Source of the DNA: Streptomyces sp. CB00316
GTDB lineage: Bacteria > Actinomycetota > Actinomycetes > Streptomycetales > Streptomycetaceae
DNA: 64,000 nt
Direction: 5' to 3'
Assembly (NCBI RefSeq): GCF_001905595.1
Contig: NZ_LIXI01000004.1
Span: 496,001 to 560,000 of the forward strand
Part shown: piece after piece, positions 1 to 10,757 of the stretch
How the letters are laid out: the number at the start of each line of letters is the position of its first letter
Position numbering within the stretch: the stretch's first letter is position 1
Translations under genes and position numbers: made by a program
Notes under the pieces: model-generated
What the model saw: the letters and a program-made list of their open reading frames with translations, nothing else
Database searches by the model: none
What the model was told of the DNA's origin: nothing

Positions 1-39
1 GATGAAGCAAGGCGTACAGATCCACTCAGGAGGACCCCA

Positions 40-1233
<1,194 letters not shown>

Positions 1234-1280
1234 TTTTCGCTTGATCGTCTGACCTGGTAGCTCCGCACAGAGCACCGAGA

Positions 1281-1315
1281 AGGGCCCCGCACCTCGCAAG
1301 AGGTGCGGGGCCCTT
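1281..1315 (+). terminator. Terminator of tuf
   Basis: Perfect 15-bp inverted repeat (AGGGCCCCGCACCTC / GAGGTGCGGGGCCCT) around a GCAA loop, 48 bases after the tuf stop. It also lies just past the end of the convergent kinase gene and may serve both directions. There is no strong U-tract, which is common for Streptomyces terminators. Confidence 0.9.
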
Positions 1316-1366
1316 CGTCATGTCCGAAGCCCTCAGGGGTACGGAGCCGGTGGCGCGGGCCGTACG

Positions 1367-2563
1367 TCAGCGGCGAGAGGCGACGGCCCCCGCCCACGGC
1401 ACGGTCGCCGTCAGCGTGAAGGCCCCCTCCTCGGCCCCGGCCGTGAGCTCCCCGCCCAGCGCCAGGACCCGGCCCCTGAGTCCCGCGAGCCCCGTGCCCT
1501 CCCGCCCGGACGCCATCGGCGCGATGGTGGACCCGCCCTCCTCGACGCCGTCGTTGCGGACCGTCAGCCGGGCCGCGGCCCCGTCCGTGCGCAGCGTGAT
1601 CAAGCAGTGCGTGGCACGGCTGTGCTGGAGTACGTTGCCCACGGCTTCGCGCAGGACGAACCGCAGGCACCCCACGACCGCCGGGGCGGCCTCGGTCCGC
1701 GGCGGCACCACGGTCCGCACCTCCACGCCGGAGGTGACGAGGACCCGTTGGGCGTGGGCGAGCTCCTCGGCGAGGGAGAGCTCGCCTCCGTCCGGCCGGC
1801 TGATCGCCCGTACGTCGGCGTGGAGCCGCCGGGCCAGGGAGATGATCTCGGTCAGCGCGCGCTGCTCCTGCACGGGGCCGCCGGAGCCGCCGGGCCCGGC
1901 GTGCGGCGTACCGTCGGTGCGCAGCGCCGCCTCACCCTGGAGCGCGATCGCCGTCAGCGACGAGCCGACCAGGTCATGCAGGTCCTGCTGCATCCGGGCC
2001 CGTTCCCGCTGCTCCGCCAGGTGCGCCGCGTGCTCCCTGCTGCCGTGCAGCCTGGCCGTGAGGAGTGCGAGGTGGGCCACCGCGAAGACGGTGCTCGCGG
2101 TGATCGCCGTACCGAGCAGGACGCTGAGCGGGCTCCGGTTGGTGGTGATAAGCCCGGTGGTGGCCAGCAGCGGCCCGCTCGCCCCGACCGCCAGGGCGAT
2201 CGGCAGAGAGGCGTTCGGCGGCAGGGTCAGCAGGACGGCCCCGGCGAGGAAGCCCAGCAGGCTCAGCCACCGGTAGTGGAAGAGCAGCAGCGGCAGGTAG
2301 GTCAGCACCGCCTGGACGGCCAGCAGTCCCCACCGCCAGCGGTAGGGCAGCCGGTAGGGAGGCGGCGCGTACTGGCCCAGCATGACTGCGGGCATCAGCA
2401 CCAGCACGGTCAGCCCGGCGATCACCGTGAGCTTGCGGAGCGGCGAGGTCGCCACGTCCAGCGCGACGAGTGCGAGTGAGCCGACCACGAGGATGATCAG
2501 GGCCCCGAGGGCCACTCCGGCACCCTGTGGTGCTTCTGCTCCCAGGCGTGCTGGACGCCTCAT
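1367..2563 (-). CDS. NarL/DesK-type sensor histidine kinase
   Basis: Membrane sensor kinase of a two-component system. The first 170 residues hold about five or six hydrophobic segments. A short coiled linker leads to the HisKA_3 dimerisation motif DLHDLVG, with the phospho-acceptor His at residue 196. The HATPase_c domain shows an N-box (LREAVGNVLQHS) and a G-box (GREGTGLAGLRGRV). The ATG start has GGGGAGGA five bases upstream. This kinase type is normally encoded next to a NarL-family regulator. Here no regulator adjoins it: the nearest is at 10091-10693 on the opposite strand, beyond the RHS gene. The ligand cannot be predicted. Confidence 0.93.
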   Translation of the reverse strand: MRRPARLGAEAPQGAGVALGALIILVVGSLALVALDVATSPLRKLTVIAGLTVLVLMPAVMLGQYAPPPYRLPYRWRWGLLAVQAVLTYLPLLLFHYRWLSLLGFLAGAVLLTLPPNASLPIALAVGASGPLLATTGLITTNRSPLSVLLGTAITASTVFAVAHLALLTARLHGSREHAAHLAEQRERARMQQDLHDLVGSSLTAIALQGEAALRTDGTPHAGPGGSGGPVQEQRALTEIISLARRLHADVRAISRPDGGELSLAEELAHAQRVLVTSGVEVRTVVPPRTEAAPAVVGCLRFVLREAVGNVLQHSRATHCLITLRTDGAAARLTVRNDGVEEGGSTIAPMASGREGTGLAGLRGRVLALGGELTAGAEEGAFTLTATVPWAGAVASRR

Positions 2564-2660
2564 CCGTCCTCCCCGTTCTCTGTTCTATCGGCCTCGCGTC
2601 CCGGCCCCGGTCAATTCCCCCGTGGCCACGACGGTCCCCGGGAGGTCTGCCTTGTGAGCC

Positions 2661-5600
2661 TTGCCCCACGGGCCGTGTCCCGCCGCCCGTGTCCCGCCGC
2701 CCTTCGGCGTGCTGACGGACCGTGTGCTCCTGGCGTTTCGTGAAAACTTCACTTCTTCTCCATCGACCTCCGTGCTTGGATCACCTCTGTTTCATGCCCA
2801 CTACAACAGAAAGTTGTGGAAAGTGTCGGAGCATATACCTCCCGCCCAGGCGTGGGAGGGCTCATCGCTGGCCCTGCAGCGGCGAAGACGACTTCTGCCC
2901 CGGATCGCCCTCGGCGCGGCCATGGTGCTCGCGGTGGAAATGGCCCTGATGACGGAGAGCGGCCAGGCCGTGGCCCTCGCGCAGCAGGCCCCGAAGGTCC
3001 CGGTCGAGGAGAAGCAGGCCCCCGAGGGGCCCCGCGAGGCTGCGGACATCCTCTCGGCGAAGGTCGCCGCCCAGCTGTACGGCAAGCGGGTGGAGGCGCT
3101 GTCCGAGCGCACCGAGACCTCCACGACGTGGGTGAACAAGGACGGTTCGCTCACCACCGAGCTGACGGCCGGCCCGGTCCGCTTCGAGGAGAACGGCAGC
3201 TGGACCGATGTCGACGTCGAACTCCATGAGACGGCCGACGGCGGCGTCGAGGCCAAGTCCCACCCAGGCGGCCTGAGCCTCGCGGGCAAGGGCGGCACGC
3301 TGCCGCGCTCGCTGCGCGAGGCGCGCAAGGCCCCCGCACGCGACCTGGTCACCCTGGGCGAGGGCGACGAGCGGATCACCCTCCAGTGGAAGGGCGGACT
3401 GCCCGCCCCCGAGCTGGACGGGACGCGCGCCACCTACCCCGAGGCCCTGCCGGGCGCTGACGTCGTCGTCGAGGCGACCCGTACGGGCTTCGAGCAGTAC
3501 GTCGAGATCAGGGAGCGGCCCTCCGAGGGGTACACGTACACCCTGCCCCTCAAAGCCAAGGGCCTGACGGCCGAGGAACAGGCCGACGGCAGTGTGCTGT
3601 TCACCGACCGGAAGAACAAGAAGCGGGCCGTGATGCCCGCACCGGTGATGTGGGACGCCACCGTCGACAAGGTCTCGGGCGAGCACACGCGCCGGGTGCC
3701 GGTGGCGATGAAGGTGGTCCGCACGAAGGGCGCCATCGACCTGGTCGTCACGCCGGACGCGGAGTTCCTCGCCGATCCGGAGACGAAGTACCCGGTGACG
3801 GTGGACCCGTCCACCTCGTCGCTGTCGAACGTCTTCGACACGTATGTCCAGCAGGGCGAGACCGGCGATCTCTCCACCGACACCGAGCTGGACTTCGGCA
3901 ACCCCGGTACGACCAACGCGAACGGCACCCCCCGTACCGCCCAGTCCTTCATCAGCTGGAACACCGCGCCGATCGCCGACGCCCTGGTCTCCAGCGCCAC
4001 GCTGAGCCTGTGGAACTTCCACTCGGCCAACACCACCTGCGCCGTGCAGCCGTGGCAGGTGTGGTCCTCACCGGCCGCGACGACCGCCAGCCGGTGGACC
4101 AACCGGCCGACGATGACCGCGCTGAAGGCGGAGTCCACCGAGACGCGGGGCAATGCCGCCTGCACCTCGCAGCCGGACGGCTGGATCAACGCGAACGTGA
4201 CCACGCTGGCCCAGGAATGGGCCGCGGCCAAGACCACCCGCGGCCACGTGGGCATCCGGGCCAAGAGTGAGACCACGGTCGCCCAGTGGAAGCGGGTGAA
4301 CTCCGCCAACGCCGCGAAGAACCCGCCGAAGCTGTCGGTGACGTACAACTTCCGGCCGCGCACGGGCACCAAGCAGGAGGCGGGACCGCCGTTCTTCTCC
4401 TACTCGGGCCTGTACATGGTCAACACCCTGACGCCGACCCTGCGCGACACCTTCGTCGACGCGGACGGCGACAAGGTCAACGGCACCTTCCAGATCTTCG
4501 ACAACGCCACGGACACGCAGGTCGGCTCCCCGATCGTGTCGAAGTTCGTGGCATCCGGGCAGGCCGCGTCGGTGACCGTTCCGGCGGGGGTGCTGGCCGA
4601 GGGGAAGACGTACAAGTTCCGCACCAGCCCCTATGACGGCACGCACTACAACACCGGCTGGTCCGCGTGGAAGACCTTCACGGTCGACACCAAGGCCCCC
4701 TCCGCCCCGACGAAGATCGTCTCCACGGACTACCCCACGGGGCAGTGGGTCAAGGGCGAGGGGCAGCCGGGCACCTTCACGGTCACACCGCCGAGCGGCT
4801 CCGACCACAACTGGTTCGAGTGGTCCCTCGACGGCGTGACCTGGACCAAGGTCGTTGTCGGCGGCACCGCCGGGAACAAGGCGATCACCGTCACCCCGCC
4901 GAAGAACGGCAGCCACACCCTCCAGGTGCGGTCCGTGGACAAGGCGGACAACAAGTCCGAGGCGCTGGAGTACCTCTTCCACGCCGGTTCGGGCGGCTTC
5001 GTCCAGCCCTCGGAGGGTGAGCGGACCGCGCGCCGGCTGCCGTTGGTCGCCGAGGCCGAGGCAGGCAAGTACAACGGCGTCTCCTTCTCATGGCGCCGCT
5101 CCGAGGCCGACCCCTGGGTGCCGATTCCCCCCGGGGACGTCACCTCCGGCGGCAGCGCGCTCACGGCCTGGCCGGTCCCGCTGACGAACGGGCGGAACGC
5201 CCCGCTGGTGTGGAACACCACCAGCACCGTCGACCCGGACGGCACCGTCCAGCTCAAGGCCGACTTCACCGGCCCGAACTCCGCCACCAGCAGCACCGTG
5301 CCGCTGACCGTGGTCGTGGACCGCAACGCGGACGGCGCGGCCACCAGCGAGGTGGGTCCGGGCTCGGTCAACCTGCTGACCGGCAACTACACGCTCTCCG
5401 AGACCGACGTGTCGCTCTTCGACCTGTCGGTGTCGCGCACGGCCGCCTCGCGCACCCCGAACCGGGGCGCCGACCAGGAGGGCCAGGCCGCGATCTTCGG
5501 CAAGGAGTGGGTCTCCGGCACCGCCGCCGAGGCCACCGAGTCCGACTACAGCCACGTCCGGCGCGTCTCCGACACCGCGGTCGACGTGGTGCTGGAGGAG

Positions 5601-8600
5601 GGTGACTCGATCCACTTCACCGCGAACGCGGCGAAGAACGGGTGGATCTCCGAGCCCGGCTCCGAGGACCTGACCCTCAAGGGCAGCGTGAGCGGCACGT
5701 TCACGCTCTCCGACACCGAGGGGACGGTCACCACCTTCGCCAAGGCGGACGCCGCGGCGACCACCTGGCAGCTCTCCAGCGTCCTGGACGACGGCCTGAC
5801 GAACTCCACGACCAAGGTGGTCTCCGAGACGGTCACGGTCGCCGGCAAGAAGCTGGCCCGCCCGAAGCGGATCATCGCCCCGACCACGGCCGCCACCACG
5901 GCCGCGTGCGAGACGACGCCCGCGACCAAGGGCTGCAAGGTCCTGGAGTTCGTCTACGCGACCACCACCACGGCCACCGGCACGGAGACGAACACCCAGT
6001 TCGGCGACTTCACCGGCCAGGTCCGCGAGATCCGCGTCTGGGCCACCAGCCCCGGAGCCTCCGCCGCCACGGCCACCACCGTGGCGACCTACCGCTACGA
6101 CTCCAACGGCAGCCTGCGCCAGCAGTGGGACCCCCGCCTCAGCCAGGCATCCCAGACCCAGTACGCCTACTACGGCGGCCGGGTCACCTGGATGCAGCAG
6201 CAGAGCCAGCTCCCGTACACCTTCACCTACGGCAACGCCGGAGCCGGTACGGCCCCCGGCGACGGGATGCTGCTGAGCTCCTCCCGGCAGGCGCTCAAGC
6301 AGGGCACCGCCTCCACGGTCGAGGGCAACGCGGTCACCAGCATCGTGTACGGCGTTCCGCTCACCGGGGCCAAGGCGCCGTACGCCATGGGCGCGTCCGA
6401 TGTCCGCACCTGGGGCCAGAGCGACGTACCCAGCGACGCCACCGCGGTGTTCCCCGCCGACGTGGTCCCCGCCTCCCACTCGGGCACGGACCTCACAGCC
6501 GCGGGCTACCGCCGTGCCACCGTCACCTACCTCAACGCGTCGGGCCGTACGGTGAACTCGGCCACCCCCGGCGGGTACATCACCACCACCGAGTTCGACC
6601 GGTTCGGCAACACGGTCCGTGAACTGACCGCGGGCAACCGCGAGCTGGCGCTCGGCGCGGGCGAGGAGCACCAGGCCGTCCTCACCGACCTGGGGCTCAG
6701 CGCGATGCCGTCGGCCGAGCGCGCCCAGCTGCTCTCGACGCTCTCCGTCCACGACGAGACGGGAGTGCGCAAGACCGAGCAGTTCGGCCCGATCCACCGG
6801 GTGGACCTCTCCGAGGACCTGAAGGAGGGCTCCACGGTCCTGGTGAGGGCGGGCACCTCCGTGCCGGCGCGTGCCTGGACGGTCAACGAGTACGACACCG
6901 GCCGTCCCACCGACGGCACCGCCAAGGCGAAGAACCAGCTGACGCTGGCCATCAACGGTGTCCGGGTCCGCGACTACTACGGCGTCATGGGCGAGAAGCG
7001 CCTCACCGAGACCCAGTACGACTGGGTCAAGGGCGTGCCCACCCTGACGATCCAGGACCCGGGCGGCCTCGACATCACCACCAGCACCGGGTACGACGCC
7101 CAGGGCCGGGTCACCTCCCAGGTGCTGCCCGGCGGTACGGGCGGCGACGCGGCCAGCCGCGTCACCGAGTACTGGTCGGCCACCGGCACCGGCTGGTGCA
7201 AGGGCCGGCCCGAGTGGGCGGACCAGCCGTGCTGGACCGGCCCGGCCGGTGACATCACCGGCGGCGGCTCCCACCCGGCCAAGCTGCCCAACACCACGAC
7301 GGAGTACGACCGCTGGGGCAACCCGGCCGCGGTGACGGACGAGGTCGACGGGGTCACCCGTACGACCGCGACGACGTACGACGCCGCCGGACGCAAGATC
7401 TACGAGGCGGTGACGGGCGGCCTCGGCCAGGCCGTTCCGGCGTCCACCACCGAGTACGACCCGGCCACCGGGGCGACCGTCAAGGTCTCCTCGCCCACCG
7501 GGGGAACGATCACCAGCGCCTACGACCTGCTGGGCCGGCTGGTCTCCTACACCGACGCCGACGGAGGCACCACCAGGACCGAGTACGACCTGCTCGACCG
7601 GAAGGTCAAGGAGTCGGACTCCGTCCCCTCCACGGTGACCTACACCTACGACCACACGGCCGAGCCGCGCGGTCTGCTCACCGCGAAGACCGACTCCGTC
7701 GCCGGCACCTTCCGCGCCTCCTACGACGCGGACGGCTCGACCGAGACGGAGAAGCTGCCCGGCGGGTACACCCTCAGGGTCACCGAGGACACCACCGGAA
7801 CGGCGGTCAACCGCACCTACACCCGGGACAGTGACGACACCACCGTCTTCACCGACTCGATCACGCGCAACACCCACGGGCAGGTCGGCACCCACGCCGG
7901 CTGGTCCGAACAGCGCTACCACTACGACAAGACCGGCAGACTGACCGGCGTAGAGGACAACGTAGAGGGGGAGTGCACCCGGCGCACGTACACGCTGGAC
8001 CGGCGCTCCAACCGCACCTCGCTGGCGACCGCTGTCGCGGCCCCCGGCGCCGACTGCCCCACGGGCGGCGGGACCACGGTGAGCCACAGCTACGACAGCG
8101 CCGACCGGCTGGTCGACGCGGGTTACGGCTACGACGCCTTCGGCCGGACGACGGCACTGACCGGTACCACGGTCGGCTACTACGCCAACGACCTCGTCCA
8201 CCGCCAGACGGCCGGCGGCAGGCGGCAGACCTGGGACCTGGACGCGAGCCTGCGCCTGCGCTCCTGGAAGGTCGAGACCGGCTCCGGCTCCACCTGGACG
8301 CCGGCCGAGTCCAAGGTCAACCACTACGACAGCGACGGCGACAACCCCCGCTGGATCGTGGAGGACACCACCACCGGCGAGCTGACCCGCACCATCGAGT
8401 CGGCCGCCGGAGACCTGGGGGCGACCACGGAGAAGGCCGGCGGTACCGTCCTCCAGCTCTCCACCCTCCACGGCGACGTCGCGCTGCAGCTGCCGCTGGA
8501 CCCGGCGGAGGCACCGACGGCCCTGGACGCCGACGAGTACGGCAACGAGCGCCGGAGCCAGGAGCCGGCGCGCTACGGCTGGCTCGGCGCCAAGCAGCGC

Positions 8601-9083
8601 TCCGCCGAGACCCTGACCGGCCTCACCCTCATGGGCGTCCGCCTCTACAACCCGGCCACCGGCCGCTTCCTCTCCAGCGACCCGGTGTACGGCGGAAGCG
8701 CCAACGCCTACGAGTACGGCTACGCGGACCCCGTCAACAAGTTCGACCTCGACGGGAAGTGGGTGCCCCTGGTCGTCTTCGGCGTCCGGGCGGCGATCGC
8801 CTGCTACCGGTACTGCAAGAAGACGTACAAGGCCGCCAAGTATGCCTACCGCGGCTACAAATGGGGCAAGTCCATGCGCCGCGGGGCGCACCGCAGGCCC
8901 AGGGTGAACGGCCGGTCCGCACGCCAGTGCGCCGCCTACGGCGGCGGTCTCTGGGCGGTCGGCGCCACCGCGGGCTACGCTCTGTGGAAGCGCAGGAACA
9001 TCAACGGCGACTTCGTCGGCGGCGCGACCCTGATCGGTGCCGGCAGGTATCTCGGGCGTTACGCGCGGCGCGGATGGTGCTGA
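2661..9083 (+). CDS. Giant secreted RHS/YD-repeat protein, putative polymorphic toxin
   Basis: The frame is open from a TTG at 2661, but the likeliest start is the GTG at 2823 (about 2,086 aa), which puts an Arg-rich n-region and hydrophobic stretch (RRRRLLPRIALGAAMVLAVE) at the N-terminus as a signal peptide; no good Shine-Dalgarno marks it. Order of parts: signal peptide; DNRLRE-type adhesive domain (about 3815-4365); fibronectin-like segments (about 4400-5330); a long YD-repeat shell with units such as YDAQGRV, YDAAGRK, YDLLGRL and YDAFGRT (about 6080-8200); the RHS core ending GVRLYNPATGRFLSSDPV and DPVNKFDLDGK (8614-8760); then a roughly 107-aa C-terminal tip (8761-9080) unlike the shell. 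Such proteins encapsulate a C-terminal effector. The tip is basic and hydrophobic with several Cys and no nuclease motif that I recognise. Confidence 0.93.
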   Translation: MPHGPCPAARVPPPFGVLTDRVLLAFRENFTSSPSTSVLGSPLFHAHYNRKLWKVSEHIPPAQAWEGSSLALQRRRRLLPRIALGAAMVLAVEMALMTESGQAVALAQQAPKVPVEEKQAPEGPREAADILSAKVAAQLYGKRVEALSERTETSTTWVNKDGSLTTELTAGPVRFEENGSWTDVDVELHETADGGVEAKSHPGGLSLAGKGGTLPRSLREARKAPARDLVTLGEGDERITLQWKGGLPAPELDGTRATYPEALPGADVVVEATRTGFEQYVEIRERPSEGYTYTLPLKAKGLTAEEQADGSVLFTDRKNKKRAVMPAPVMWDATVDKVSGEHTRRVPVAMKVVRTKGAIDLVVTPDAEFLADPETKYPVTVDPSTSSLSNVFDTYVQQGETGDLSTDTELDFGNPGTTNANGTPRTAQSFISWNTAPIADALVSSATLSLWNFHSANTTCAVQPWQVWSSPAATTASRWTNRPTMTALKAESTETRGNAACTSQPDGWINANVTTLAQEWAAAKTTRGHVGIRAKSETTVAQWKRVNSANAAKNPPKLSVTYNFRPRTGTKQEAGPPFFSYSGLYMVNTLTPTLRDTFVDADGDKVNGTFQIFDNATDTQVGSPIVSKFVASGQAASVTVPAGVLAEGKTYKFRTSPYDGTHYNTGWSAWKTFTVDTKAPSAPTKIVSTDYPTGQWVKGEGQPGTFTVTPPSGSDHNWFEWSLDGVTWTKVVVGGTAGNKAITVTPPKNGSHTLQVRSVDKADNKSEALEYLFHAGSGGFVQPSEGERTARRLPLVAEAEAGKYNGVSFSWRRSEADPWVPIPPGDVTSGGSALTAWPVPLTNGRNAPLVWNTTSTVDPDGTVQLKADFTGPNSATSSTVPLTVVVDRNADGAATSEVGPGSVNLLTGNYTLSETDVSLFDLSVSRTAASRTPNRGADQEGQAAIFGKEWVSGTAAEATESDYSHVRRVSDTAVDVVLEEGDSIHFTANAAKNGWISEPGSEDLTLKGSVSGTFTLSDTEGTVTTFAKADAAATTWQLSSVLDDGLTNSTTKVVSETVTVAGKKLARPKRIIAPTTAATTAACETTPATKGCKVLEFVYATTTTATGTETNTQFGDFTGQVREIRVWATSPGASAATATTVATYRYDSNGSLRQQWDPRLSQASQTQYAYYGGRVTWMQQQSQLPYTFTYGNAGAGTAPGDGMLLSSSRQALKQGTASTVEGNAVTSIVYGVPLTGAKAPYAMGASDVRTWGQSDVPSDATAVFPADVVPASHSGTDLTAAGYRRATVTYLNASGRTVNSATPGGYITTTEFDRFGNTVRELTAGNRELALGAGEEHQAVLTDLGLSAMPSAERAQLLSTLSVHDETGVRKTEQFGPIHRVDLSEDLKEGSTVLVRAGTSVPARAWTVNEYDTGRPTDGTAKAKNQLTLAINGVRVRDYYGVMGEKRLTETQYDWVKGVPTLTIQDPGGLDITTSTGYDAQGRVTSQVLPGGTGGDAASRVTEYWSATGTGWCKGRPEWADQPCWTGPAGDITGGGSHPAKLPNTTTEYDRWGNPAAVTDEVDGVTRTTATTYDAAGRKIYEAVTGGLGQAVPASTTEYDPATGATVKVSSPTGGTITSAYDLLGRLVSYTDADGGTTRTEYDLLDRKVKESDSVPSTVTYTYDHTAEPRGLLTAKTDSVAGTFRASYDADGSTETEKLPGGYTLRVTEDTTGTAVNRTYTRDSDDTTVFTDSITRNTHGQVGTHAGWSEQRYHYDKTGRLTGVEDNVEGECTRRTYTLDRRSNRTSLATAVAAPGADCPTGGGTTVSHSYDSADRLVDAGYGYDAFGRTTALTGTTVGYYANDLVHRQTAGGRRQTWDLDASLRLRSWKVETGSGSTWTPAESKVNHYDSDGDNPRWIVEDTTTGELTRTIESAAGDLGATTEKAGGTVLQLSTLHGDVALQLPLDPAEAPTALDADEYGNERRSQEPARYGWLGAKQRSAETLTGLTLMGVRLYNPATGRFLSSDPVYGGSANAYEYGYADPVNKFDLDGKWVPLVVFGVRAAIACYRYCKKTYKAAKYAYRGYKWGKSMRRGAHRRPRVNGRSARQCAAYGGGLWAVGATAGYALWKRRNINGDFVGGATLIGAGRYLGRYARRGWC

Positions 9084-9141
9084 TGCCGCTGCGCCCGGGC
9101 GATCACCCGCCTGGTTCGCGGAGTGAGTGAGTGATGAAGGT

Positions 9142-9167
9142 GAGGGGCCCGGATCTCCGGGCCCCTC
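9142..9167 (+). terminator. Hairpin between the RHS gene and the candidate immunity gene
   Basis: Inverted repeat GAGGGGCCCGGA / TCCGGGCCCCTC separated by only two bases, 59 bases after the RHS stop and 45 bases before the next start. It reads as a terminator or processing site, implying that the downstream gene is not simply co-transcribed at the same level. Confidence 0.6.
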
Positions 9168-9211
9168 ATCCGGTGCGCCCCAGCGGCGTTTCCGCGAGGA
9201 GGAGTCAAGGA

Positions 9212-9724
9212 ATGGGCGAAGGCACGACAAAAGCGTGGAACATCCGGAACAGGGTGGCGCTGAGCGGAAGTTACGTGTGGGCGGTGTTTCTGGCGAGTGC
9301 GGCCGGAGCCATCGCCGACGGCGTGAGCCTGGTGAGGGCGGCCGGTGAACTCCTCACGGAGAGGGGCTTCGGCTGGGCGGTGGCGTTTCTCCTCGTGCTC
9401 ACCTGGACCCTGCCCGCCATGGGGCCCCGGCTCGTCGAGCCGGAGGAGGTGCTGCGGCCGGTCTCCTGGGCCGCGCGGGCGTGGGCGTTTCTGAGCATCG
9501 TGCTGGTGAGCCTCTTCGTGGTCGGGGCATTGGCCGTGCTGTGGAGGGAGGGCCCGCTCGGCGAGAGCCTGGTCGCGGTGGTGCGGTCGATGGTGTCGGG
9601 CCCGGCGCTGGGCGTCTTCCTCCTGGTCGCCGCCGTCTACGCGTTCACTTCGCCCGTCGTCTGGCCGACGGGCGAAGGGCTGCGGGGGCTGCTGTTCAAG
9701 GGGGGCGGCGGCCGCCGCCGTTGA
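9212..9724 (+). CDS. Small polytopic membrane protein, candidate RHS immunity protein
   Basis: A 170-aa product with four hydrophobic stretches (around residues 16-36, 49-66, 87-110 and 126-147) and a basic C-terminus. The ATG at 9212 is chosen because AGGAGG lies at 9197-9202; an in-frame ATG at 9131 lacks such a site. I recognise no family. Its position directly after the variable tip of an RHS protein is where immunity genes of polymorphic toxins normally sit, and a membrane immunity protein would suit a membrane-active tip. That role is inferred from position and topology only. Confidence 0.75.
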   Translation: MGEGTTKAWNIRNRVALSGSYVWAVFLASAAGAIADGVSLVRAAGELLTERGFGWAVAFLLVLTWTLPAMGPRLVEPEEVLRPVSWAARAWAFLSIVLVSLFVVGALAVLWREGPLGESLVAVVRSMVSGPALGVFLLVAAVYAFTSPVVWPTGEGLRGLLFKGGGGRRR

Positions 9725-9876
9725 GCGAGGGCAGCCGCGAAGCCTCCGTGCCCGGCAGAAGGTGAAGATCTCACTACCCCCGCCTGCGCCCTTGTGGTCG
9801 GATCGACGCTCACCGATCTGCGCCGTCCGCCGACCAGGCTTCCGCGGCGCGCGATGCAGCGGGGGAGCACAGGGCC

Positions 9877-10122
9877 GTGACGCGGCGAACGAAACGTGAG
9901 ACGACCGAGGTCGGCACCGCGGTCACCGGAGTGGTGTACGGCCTGGCCGTCCTGTGCGCGGTGGCCCGGGGACCGTGGGCGCTCCTGTATTTCTCGCCCG
10001 CCCTGCTCGGCTCGCTCATCGCGGTGTGGTGCGTCCGCCGGGGAGTCCTCGTCGCCGTGGACGCCCGGGCCGTCGGTGATAATCAAGTATGTGATCAGGA
10101 TGCTGGTGGTCGACGACCATGA
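9877..10122 (+). CDS. Putative small membrane protein upstream of the regulator
   Basis: 81 aa from a GTG preceded by GGGGGAG at 9861-9867. One long or two short hydrophobic segments cover residues about 14-58 (GVVYGLAVLC, LLYFSPALLG). The last 25 residues are hydrophilic, and the 3' end overlaps the response-regulator start by 32 bases, so the two may be translationally coupled. No family recognised. It could be a degraded gene end rather than a working gene. Confidence 0.4.
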   Translation: MTRRTKRETTEVGTAVTGVVYGLAVLCAVARGPWALLYFSPALLGSLIAVWCVRRGVLVAVDARAVGDNQVCDQDAGGRRP

Positions 10123-10693
10123 CGTGGTGCGGTCGGGTCTGACGGGGCTCCTGGCGGCCGAACTCGGCATGGAGGTGGTCGGCCAGGCGGCGGACGGCCC
10201 CGCCGCACTCACCGAGGCGGGGCGGCTGCACCCGGACGTGGCGCTGCTCGACGTCGATCTGCCCGGCCTCGACGGGATAGCCGTCGCCGACCGGCTGGCA
10301 CGGACCCTGCCCTCCTGCCGCACGCTGATGCTCACCGCGCTCGACCGCCCCGGCCATCTGCGCCGCGCGCTGGCCGCCGGGGCGTCCGGCTACCTGCTCA
10401 AGAGCACGCCCGCGGCGCAGATCGCCGACGCCGTCCGGCGGATCGCCGCGGGCGGCCGGGCCATCGACCCCAGGATGCGGGGGGAGGAGCGGGCCACCCC
10501 CAGCCCGCTCACCGAGAAGGAGGCCGAGGCCCTGCGGCTCGCCGCCGCCGGTGCGCACTCCCGGGAGATCGCTGCCGACCTCTTCCTCAGCGTGGGCACC
10601 GTGCGCAACCGCCTCTCGTCGGCGATCGGCAAGCTCCACGCCCGTACGTTGGTCGACGCCGTGCGGATCGCCACGCACCACGGGTGGCTGTAG
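10091..10693 (+). CDS. NarL/FixJ-family response regulator
   Basis: DNA-binding response regulator of about 200 aa. The receiver domain starts at the acidic pair VVDDHD (residues 7-9) and carries the phospho-acceptor Asp54 in ALLDVDLPG, with the conserved Lys in YLLKS. The LuxR-type HTH occupies residues about 138-195 (PLTEKEAEALRLAAAG, IAADLFLSVGTVRN). The start is uncertain between GTG 10091, ATG 10100 and GTG 10076; none has a convincing ribosome site. It is the obvious candidate partner of the kinase at 1367-2563, now separated from it by the RHS cassette. Confidence 0.9.
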   Translation: MIRMLVVDDHDVVRSGLTGLLAAELGMEVVGQAADGPAALTEAGRLHPDVALLDVDLPGLDGIAVADRLARTLPSCRTLMLTALDRPGHLRRALAAGASGYLLKSTPAAQIADAVRRIAAGGRAIDPRMRGEERATPSPLTEKEAEALRLAAAGAHSREIAADLFLSVGTVRNRLSSAIGKLHARTLVDAVRIATHHGWL

Positions 10694-10757
10694 GGGCCGG
10701 CCCCGCCGCCCCCTCCGCACCCCGTGCGACGCCGAGGTGGCCGGAGCCCGCATGGAT

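Noticed and set aside
2661..2822. Coding N-terminus of the RHS protein from TTG 2661
   Set aside because: These 54 codons precede a good signal peptide and show no export features themselves; more likely promoter and leader, though this is not certain.
5088..9230. 1,380-codon open frame antisense to the RHS gene
   Set aside because: Produced by high-GC codon bias of the RHS gene; the translation is low-complexity Gly/Arg/Val with no domain, and the RHS frame has clear homology.
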